DNA from: Atriophallophorus winterbourni
Taxonomy: Eukaryota > Platyhelminthes > Trematoda > Plagiorchiida > Microphallidae
Assembly (NCBI GenBank): GCA_013407085.1
Contig: JACCGJ010000323.1
Span: 1-64,000, forward strand
Length of the DNA: 64,000 nt
Direction: 5' to 3'
Positions 58,401 to 64,000 of the stretch are shown piece after piece; positions within the stretch are counted from its first letter, which is position 1; every line of letters starts with the position of its first letter. The notes under the pieces were generated by a model. That model ran no database searches, was not told the DNA's origin, and saw only the letters and a list, made by a program, of their open reading frames with translations. The translations under genes and the position numbers were made by a program.

Positions 58401-58789
58401 CTTGTTTGATTTCATTCCCGAAACCGGCCAAGGGGTTGATCACTTTTCCGACTAATCTATCCACCTATTTGTGTGTGTGTGCAATGAGTATTTTACACGA
58501 AGAGTACTTACTTCTGTGTGCCTATAATCTTCCATTGTGGCAAAATGTTCGGAAACCTTTTTCAAAGCATTCGAAGAAGAACGATTAATCTTCTCTTTCA
58601 CGGAATAATCCAGTAAAATACGGGCAATCTCATCACCTTTGACATAAAGATAACAATGGATCCTGGAACAAACCATTGTTTCGTAACTTTGCGGTCCTTC
58701 TTGTATAGCTGACCAATTCGGCACAAAGGTCACCGAAAAATCGTTCAATTTCATTTACTCGCTGTTGCACGAATTTCGCCTGGTTCTCA
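49467..58789 (-). CDS. CIBAR1-like: CIBAR1/FAM92-like BAR-domain protein, seven exons (first coding exon missing)
   Basis: Exons in order are 58789-58674, 58636-58512, 58464-58396, 58359-58276, 56958-56854, 53960-53640 and 49805-49467. All junctions have GT..AG and fitting phases; two introns are just 37 and 36 nt. The joined frame (385 residues) follows FAM92/CIBAR1. KFVQQRVNEIERFFGDLC and YTRRTAKLR correspond to helix 1. HFATMEDYRHTEVDRL, LVGKVINPLAGFGNEIKQV and SEQAEIQLHNSILDA follow. RLKGLKNILKDFIQIEMIWH with AKALETLSESFN closes the BAR domain. The last exon is strongly acidic (11 Asp in a row, then Glu/Asp runs) and ends basic/Ser-rich. The vertebrate protein is about 289 residues with a shorter acidic end. 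It is known to bind membranes and act with Chibby at the ciliary base. A first exon of roughly ten codons, joining at phase 2, must lie upstream. Confidence 0.88.
50718..50912 (-). repeat. tRNA-derived SINE, near full length
   Basis: Minus strand: box A-like TAGCTCAGGCCG, box B-like GGTTCAAGTCA, then the SINE body (CTCGAGTCCAGTGCTTCCAA and so on) and tail. It lies in the last intron of the CIBAR1-like gene, in the gene's orientation. Confidence 0.75.
50936..51090 (+). repeat. tRNA-derived SINE, 5'-truncated, facing its neighbour
   Basis: Starts at the box B-like GGGTTCGAGTC and continues through the body to the ACACAAAACATGAAC tail. It forms a head-to-head inverted pair with 50718-50912, separated by about 23 nt. 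Confidence 0.75.
52080..53395 (-). mobile_element. RTE-like LINE, reverse transcriptase and finger end
   Basis: The minus strand has an open frame at 53385-52663 containing RRGVKQGCVLAPTLFGIFF (motif B), NVLICDLLFADDAASIAHSQ (catalytic motif) and MSKTKVLGQ, FTYLGSTI and RLKSRVWGNRKLT. A small deletion near 52740 shifts the frame into GSETWTTHARHERKLNAFH, IRRILNISWMDRVTNAEVL, then RYKDVCKRDMKALGIDLASW and the terminal finger CQRCGRDCSSRIGLFSH near 52250. A stop after SH and other lesions make it defective. It is sense-oriented within the last intron of the CIBAR1-like gene. The clade call (RTE-like) is by resemblance. Confidence 0.8.
54050..54545 (+). mobile_element. RTE-like LINE finger end plus 3' tail
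   Basis: Plus-strand VKRHLQAGEIQLQLSAAERS and GGRDCAAQIGLFSH (54056-54200) are a decayed C-terminal finger. The tail that follows (GATGGGGAAGGGCTAG, GCATTCAATCAAGATT) is shared, inverted, with 56430-56640. Confidence 0.6.
54662..54703 (-). ncRNA. Hammerhead ribozyme, family A, core intact, one stem I mismatch
   Basis: Minus-strand CTCCAC, CTGATGA, GGC/GCC stem II, GAAA, GGTA triplet, then GGGGAG. The second base pair of stem I is lost (A.G). The core is intact. Confidence 0.65.
54767..54808 (+). ncRNA. Hammerhead motif, family A, inactivated
   Basis: CTCCAC, CTAATGA (G5 to A), AAAA for GAAA, then GTAGAG. Predicted inactive. Confidence 0.65.
55626..55736 (-). repeat. SINE fragment with internal deletion
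   Basis: Minus-strand SINE tail (TTTGTGACTACTCATCCGTA) joins directly to the body (AGAAGCACTGGACTCGAGG). About 30 nt that other copies have between them are missing. Confidence 0.6.
56160..56710 (-). repeat. LINE-tail repeat
   Basis: Reverse-complement counterpart of 54300-54545 and 46900-46990. It includes a GATGGGGAAGGGTGGGG stretch and the TCAGCATGGCAGCTTCCTTG stretch in minus sense. A short LINE/Penelope-like CTGACGCTGAAGTTTTGTC patch sits at 56195. Classification uncertain. Confidence 0.4.
57690..57765 (+). repeat. Decayed family B hammerhead repeat
   Basis: CCGATGA, GTGCAAATAAAAC, GAAACCGATC, GTTGGG, then GTGTGATGAAAATGAATGCA. This is the family B hammerhead and 3' flank with U4 and stem II damage. 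Confidence 0.55.
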
Positions 58790-58944
58790 CTTGATTGTTA
58801 AAGGTAAAATTGAGAAGCGGGTAAGTTAAATTTGAATATTCACGGATAAAGTTGAGTGAATACACTAATATGACAAGCTAGTATATGCCATATGCTTCTA
58901 ATGAGCTCTTTTACATGTGGTTGTTTACGAATAATATTTTGTGA

Positions 58945-59065
58945 ATGCATTGTGGTGCTCACATCCCCATCCCTTACACACCACTACCGGTTTCTGACTG
59001 TTTGCCACCATTAGGTGGAGACAGTAAGATCAGGTTCAGTGAGCCTTGAAACAGTGGGAATGGTA
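58945..59065 (-). repeat. Hammerhead repeat, subfamily A2, partial
   Basis: Minus-strand unit with the hammerhead at 58979-59020: CTCCAC, CTAATGG (two core changes), GAAA, GGTA, GTGGTG. Predicted inactive. It lies just upstream of the first identified exon of the CIBAR1-like gene. Confidence 0.65.
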
Positions 59066-59069
59066 AATA

Positions 59070-61115
59070 AATCAAGACGTTCTATGCTTTTGTGTCAGGC
59101 AAATGTTGGGGAAATTGGAAGCAAGATATTGTTGCATATATTGAAATCGGGATCCGTCTCAAAATTAACATGCCAATACTTTCAAAGATGATCTTGAAGT
59201 CATTCGCGGTCAATGCAAGAAATACAAGATTCTACGCATCATCATTTTATTCTCCAACAGAAAAAATACACGGAACATTTCTCAAATATTTTACGGTATA
59301 TCTTGTGACGATTCTGTAGTGAATGAATACGAACTAGTTAACCAAACGGTTATTCATATGTCAACTTTTATTTCTGTTTCTCTATGGATCAGTTATGGCT
59401 ATTTTACCTAGATTTATGACTTTCAAGACGGTTTAGTTGGAGGCTTTCTGTGTTTGTCGAGTATAGACGCAAGAAGAGCTTTTCATTACAAATTTGAATG
59501 TTAATTCTAAGAGAGCTTCATTGGCAATTATTCTGTAATCCTTCAGAAAATTCGATTGGATACGTGGTTAATTTAAGGTATGAACATTTAATTCTATTCT
59601 ATTAGTGCATTTTCTCAATGATTTAGTTTATTGTCCGTGAACTTTTAACTCCTACACTCCGCGATATTTTCAAAATTCTGATGTAGAATAACTGCTTGGC
59701 AGTCAAATTTCCTACGTTTGCTTGTGCAATAATATCTATCATGATGACTATTCAATAATAATAATATTAATATAATTTGTGTTTGTTTTGACAGATTTAT
59801 AGATGTTCATCATTAGTTACGAACACTGTTTTCATCACACAGTATAAGTTATCTGCGTGATAACATTGGACATGTTACAGGATGAATGAATATCTATCAG
59901 AATATTTCTAGGAAAGAAGATATCGCAAATAAATTTTATAAATGCATTTCCAAGTTTTGGTGTTGGCCATATTCTAGGTGTAACAACTCAAAACATATGC
60001 TTGCTTGTAATATATTTCATGCTCTATAATGTTAAGGATAGAATTTAGATCGTATTTCCACTTTCGTTTACAACTGCTAATTTTCCTTCAATGTTAATAA
60101 GTGAGTTTAAAATAACATACTTTCTGGTGTAGCTTTAAACAGGAGTCTCAAGACGACTTCATAATCGACATAATCTATCGCACTTCGGCCTCAACGTATG
60201 TCCAAATCGACAAGTTATTAGAGGTTATACACTACGCCGGAAAAAATTCAAAGTTCTCAATTCCTGGTATGCGTGACTTAGAAATTCCCCATTTCTGCAA
60301 GATCAGATCATCATCTACACACACTAGATCATGAATTAAATAAACTGATGACAAACTTTCACTGCATAACCATGTAACCGAATTCATCGACAGAAGTGAT
60401 GAGGAAAGTTGCTGTAAGTTTTGAATGTAGTCCTAAATTTTGAGAGAGCGATGGTGGAAGGCATTGGCTGCATAGCCTTCTAGGTCTTAGTTACTCTCTT
60501 TTATGCAGCGCAACACAAGTATTTGAGTCCATGGAACTACTTTGTACGATCGACTACTCAATTTTACGTAATCGCTTGAGCTAGAAAATGGTAAAATGTT
60601 GACCATCACAAAACCAAAACACAGAAAGCCTTCAGTTAAACATATCGGGACACGCGATTTTTTTATGAACAGCGGCAAGCGACTTTCGCTTCATCCTTCA
60701 TAATCACACGAAAAAATGAATCGTGCAACAAAACGGTTTTTGAATGTTATACAGATAAACACGGAAATTCATACGGGCAACAATTTTGCAGAATTTTGAA
60801 CAAAACGACCCATCTCATATTGAAAAATAATAAGATATCATCAATCCCTGTTTTCTGTAATGGAACTAAATCCTAGAGTGCTATATCCGATTGTAAATGC
60901 TTGTTCAAGCATGAAAGAAAGGGGTGTTCCTTGTGCTTATTTAGGATGAATAACAGTCCCAGCATAAGAAACAGCCCATGCTTTCGCTCAATTTTATGCT
61001 GAAATATTTAGTCAGTTAACGATTTGGTCAACTAAAGAATTAATAACATCAACCATGAGGCACTAGCTAACTGAGATCAAGATTAATCCAGTAATTATAC
61101 AATAAGCTTTGTGTC
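59070..61115. other. No recognisable feature
   Basis: AT-rich, with only short ORFs. The missing first exon of the CIBAR1-like gene may lie here or further right, but I could not identify it. Confidence 0.35.
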
Positions 61116-61119
61116 AAAC

Positions 61120-62175
61120 GAACCCTAGGAAATACACTGGAGCGGACCGAATCACATCAACCGTACTAAAATTCTGTGAACAGCAGTTGTGTAAACTAAT
61201 TAGTTAAATTCCCTAAATAAAATCTAGCCCAAGGAGTGGTGCCAATAAAGTGAAAGACCGTGGTAAGTTCACCTATCCACAAGGGGTGATAGAGGTTCAG
61301 ATCCTGCAAACTGTCGTCCTGTCACCTTAAATTCTGTGATATCCCAAATTCTAGTGGGTATAGTGAAGGAAACATATAGTTTATCAATTGGAATCGCAAA
61401 ATAGACTATATGTAGAGCAGCATGATTTTCGTAAATCTTGCTTGTGCTTGACAAATTTGTTGACAGTTAAACGACAAGACTCAAGCGGTTGAAGATGTAG
61501 CTAGCGACCACGCTTGCTATTTGGATATGTCTGCAGCTTTTGACCCAGTTCATCACTCTCGACTACGACAAAAGCTGGATAAGATGGTATCAGCTGACAG
61601 CTATAGTATGGCTTGAAATTTACCTTACTGAGCGCAACGCAATCTTTCGAACCAACAACGTACATTTACGGGTCATTAACGCCTCCAGTTGCGACCCCAT
61701 GGATCGTCCGCGGGCCAGTACCTTTCTCGGTTTACATCAACGACCTACTGAAGTCCCTCTCATTCAAGGTGATTCTCTTTGCTGATGATATTAAACTTTG
61801 GAACCGGATACAATCGACTGCGGACTGTGCACAGATGCAAAGAAATTCAGATACTCTGTACGATTGCTCTGTAGAGAGTAAGCTTCCATTCAATTTTGAA
61901 AATGCAAGGCGTTGCAATTTGGCGAGCCATTCCAGTACCAATACAACCTTGAGCAAACGATTTTGAGCTGGACCGGGTGGGAGTGATTGTGAAGTCTGAA
62001 TTTGCGGCGGCGTGCATTTTGAGGTCATATACAAGCGTAACTGCAAGCTCCCAAATATCGTGCGAAGGATTTTCTTAACCTTTTGCCCAGAAGTTTGACT
62101 ACCATCATGAAAACCTACTCAAGTCCAACCATGGAGCAAGCATCACAAGCTTGGATTCCTTGGTATGAAAATATA
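61120..62175 (+). mobile_element. CR1/Jockey-type LINE reverse transcriptase, decayed
   Basis: Plus-strand pieces come in order: DRITSTVLKFCEQQLCKL (61147 on), a ..DRG.P..CRPV-like patch, GPVPFSVYINDLLKSL and VILFADDIKLWNRI (61700-61810), SVESKLPFNFENARRC, and an AYLRP-like PTMEQASQAW-type end near 62150. Several frameshifts. Another diverged relative of the LINEs at 1-510 and 7485-10030. Confidence 0.7.
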
Positions 62176-63275
62176 TACTACTTATTGAGAAAATACACCA
62201 TCGAGTGACAAAACTCTCGAGTGGATTCCAGAAACTAACGTGTAACGTACAAATGCAAAAGTTGAGACGCTCTAACCTTTGTAAAATGTCATTGGAATGA
62301 TGTGATACGTAAGTACATAATATTAAATACTCCAAATCATTCATTAAAGCTTTTATTCGAATACCGCGAGTAACAACATACACATAACCACTCGGCGACA
62401 CTTGGTACTGTATAAATCATTACAGTTATAATTTATGTTTCAATTGTTACCGATATTTTAGTTTGTTCTCTCTGCTTCCGTTTTAATTTACTCAGACACT
62501 ATTGTAACCAATTCCAGCTTCGAAATACTTTTTTAAAATTTGGACACGTAAAAGTTGCGAGGCGATAAGACAGTATATGCGAATTAACTCATGGTAGGAA
62601 TTCAAATGTACTATATGTGACATTACATGATTGTGTGACATTTCTTTTTAATGAAAGATTATTTATTATACGAATATAATGGCTAAGCTTTTTGCTTTGT
62701 ATCGCCACAAAAACTTGAATTATGAATCTTGATTGTATAAAACTGGTAGTTTTTAAATAAACAAGGAAATGTTTTTTGAAACATTTATTTATTCAGAATA
62801 AACACATCATGAATAAGCTTGGATTATTTTGAGAAATAGTTAGGGATGGATAAAAATAAGCTGAAATTTTCTTTATATGATTAATTATTTACGATGAAAT
62901 ATAGTTCATTTCAATTAAGAAAGAATTATGCATGTTTCTCGTGTGGGAATGTGAGAAATTATTATTATTTTATCACATACATAACATTGTTGTATGAGAT
63001 AATATTTGAGATTACATTTTTCTCACCATTCTTTAACTTGTGTAGTTCGGGATAATGTGGAGTGTGTAGATGCAGAAGTCATCGCATATAACTAATTCAA
63101 AAAAGTGTTAACTACACAGTAAACATTCACAGAATATTAAAACAACTAGTCATGAAAACGTTTCACGTTAAAGGTCATAAAATTTTTTTTCTCAAAACTC
63201 CATTCTTGGTATTTTATTTTCTGGAAGTTCGTTAGAGTTTTACGCCCGAAGCGCCTTTCGAAGTATTTATCTGAT
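62176..63275. other. No recognisable feature
   Basis: Very AT-rich, with no supported gene or repeat. Confidence 0.4.
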
Positions 63276-63279
63276 TCCT

Positions 63280-64000
63280 AAATTGAATGGTATAGCATTC
63301 ATTGCGAAACCACTAGAGATTAGAAATTGGCTTCATTCATCTGTTATAATAAGGTTTAGAAGTAGATTCTCGATATTTTTGATGAGGTTCATATACAAAT
63401 TACGCAGATATTTTCCTTATGAAAAACTGGTCATTTGGATGGACGGTTGCTTATCTCTGCTAAGTCTTTCAAAATATTTGGAACCCAGAATTGATCATGA
63501 CCAGCAATCGTTCACAACTTTTATTTGAAAAATTTTAAAGAGATCTCCCAGAAGAATGCATTTCAACACAAGTTCATTCCACTGTATGAACCTCAGTCAA
63601 GTGAACAAGCAGAGCGATTTGTCGATAATCTTAATCGTTTATTACTCAATTACGGTGGAGACGGGCAATGCAAAAGGAAATATCCAGTGGGATTATTTTC
63701 CCGAGATTTCATCGCAACACTCCGGAAAACAAAAGTTCCTGGAAAAACATTGCCGGCAAGAAACTGCAAAGAGACAAATCATAAAACGAAAACTCCTTTG
63801 ATTTCTATATTTTGGTCTTGGTAGTAAAGCGTATGCACGAAATTACCAAGCAACTTACAAATGTGCTCGGGCTATCATTATCGAAACTAGGTTATTTTGA
63901 TTACGAAGTCAAGATCCGAAAAGAATAAATGGGCCAGGAACACCAACTGACGCCGACCTAACTACTCAAAATTTGATATAGAGAATATCGAATTTTTGAA
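63280..64000 (+). mobile_element. Ty3/Gypsy-type integrase remnant (runs off right edge)
   Basis: Plus-strand pieces: LSLSKYLEPRI (63460 on, like the integrase SKWxEV segment), FIPLYEPQSSEQAERFVDNL (63570-63640, like PPYHPQSNGQAERFVD), then AYARNYQATYKCARAI (63828 on). The last pieces are a decayed GxVxYEVxIRxE..W..H.NQL segment to 63950. Frameshifts and stops throughout. It is probably a different copy from the one at 1.3-4.2 kb. Confidence 0.6.

Overview
The window looks like animal nuclear DNA, most probably from a digenean trematode (flatworm). It is AT-rich and dominated by decayed retroelements. Its few genes are split into short exons, and several introns are only 32 to 37 nt long. The organism call is an inference from this architecture and from the mixture of CR1/Jockey-type and RTE-like LINEs, a Penelope-like element, Ty3/Gypsy remnants, a tRNA-derived SINE and hammerhead-ribozyme repeats. 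No single gene proves the species.

Three host genes can be reconstructed. (1) 32451-35916 (+): a two-exon Hairy/Enhancer-of-split bHLH repressor with a CCAAT box and a TATA box upstream and a variant C-terminal WRPY-V motif. (2) 43368-48437 (+): a three-exon secreted S1-family serine protease with the full His/Asp/Ser triad but an unusual specificity pocket. (3) 49467-58789 (-): seven exons of a CIBAR1/FAM92 BAR-domain protein with a long acidic C-terminal exon; its first coding exon was not found.

Layout: 1-0.5 kb LINE reverse transcriptase; 1.3-4.2 kb degenerate Gypsy pol/gag; 4.3-4.9 kb tandem hammerhead element; 6.7-7.5 kb truncated Penelope-like element; 7.5-10.0 kb a long CR1-type LINE with endonuclease and reverse transcriptase; 12.3-13.5 kb further LINE; 15-31 kb a patchwork of LINE fragments and hammerhead repeats; 32.4-35.9 kb the HES gene; 36-38 kb SINE and hammerhead repeats; 38.35-42.3 kb a Penelope-like element between inverted arms of almost 1 kb; 43.4-48.4 kb the protease, whose 4.1-kb first intron is full of repeats; 49.5-58.8 kb the CIBAR1-like gene, whose introns hold a SINE pair and a LINE; 61.1-62.2 kb LINE; 63.3-64 kb Gypsy integrase remnant.

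The most interesting system is a large family of about 230-240-nt repeats, each carrying a type I hammerhead ribozyme (CTGATGA ... GAAA core, 6-bp stem I, minimal stem III). They occur as tandem dimers and as head-to-head inverted pairs. Two further conserved hairpins show loop variation and compensatory stem changes. This matches the known design of animal retrozymes, and related sequence sits in the terminal arms of the Penelope-like element, which suggests the autonomous partner.
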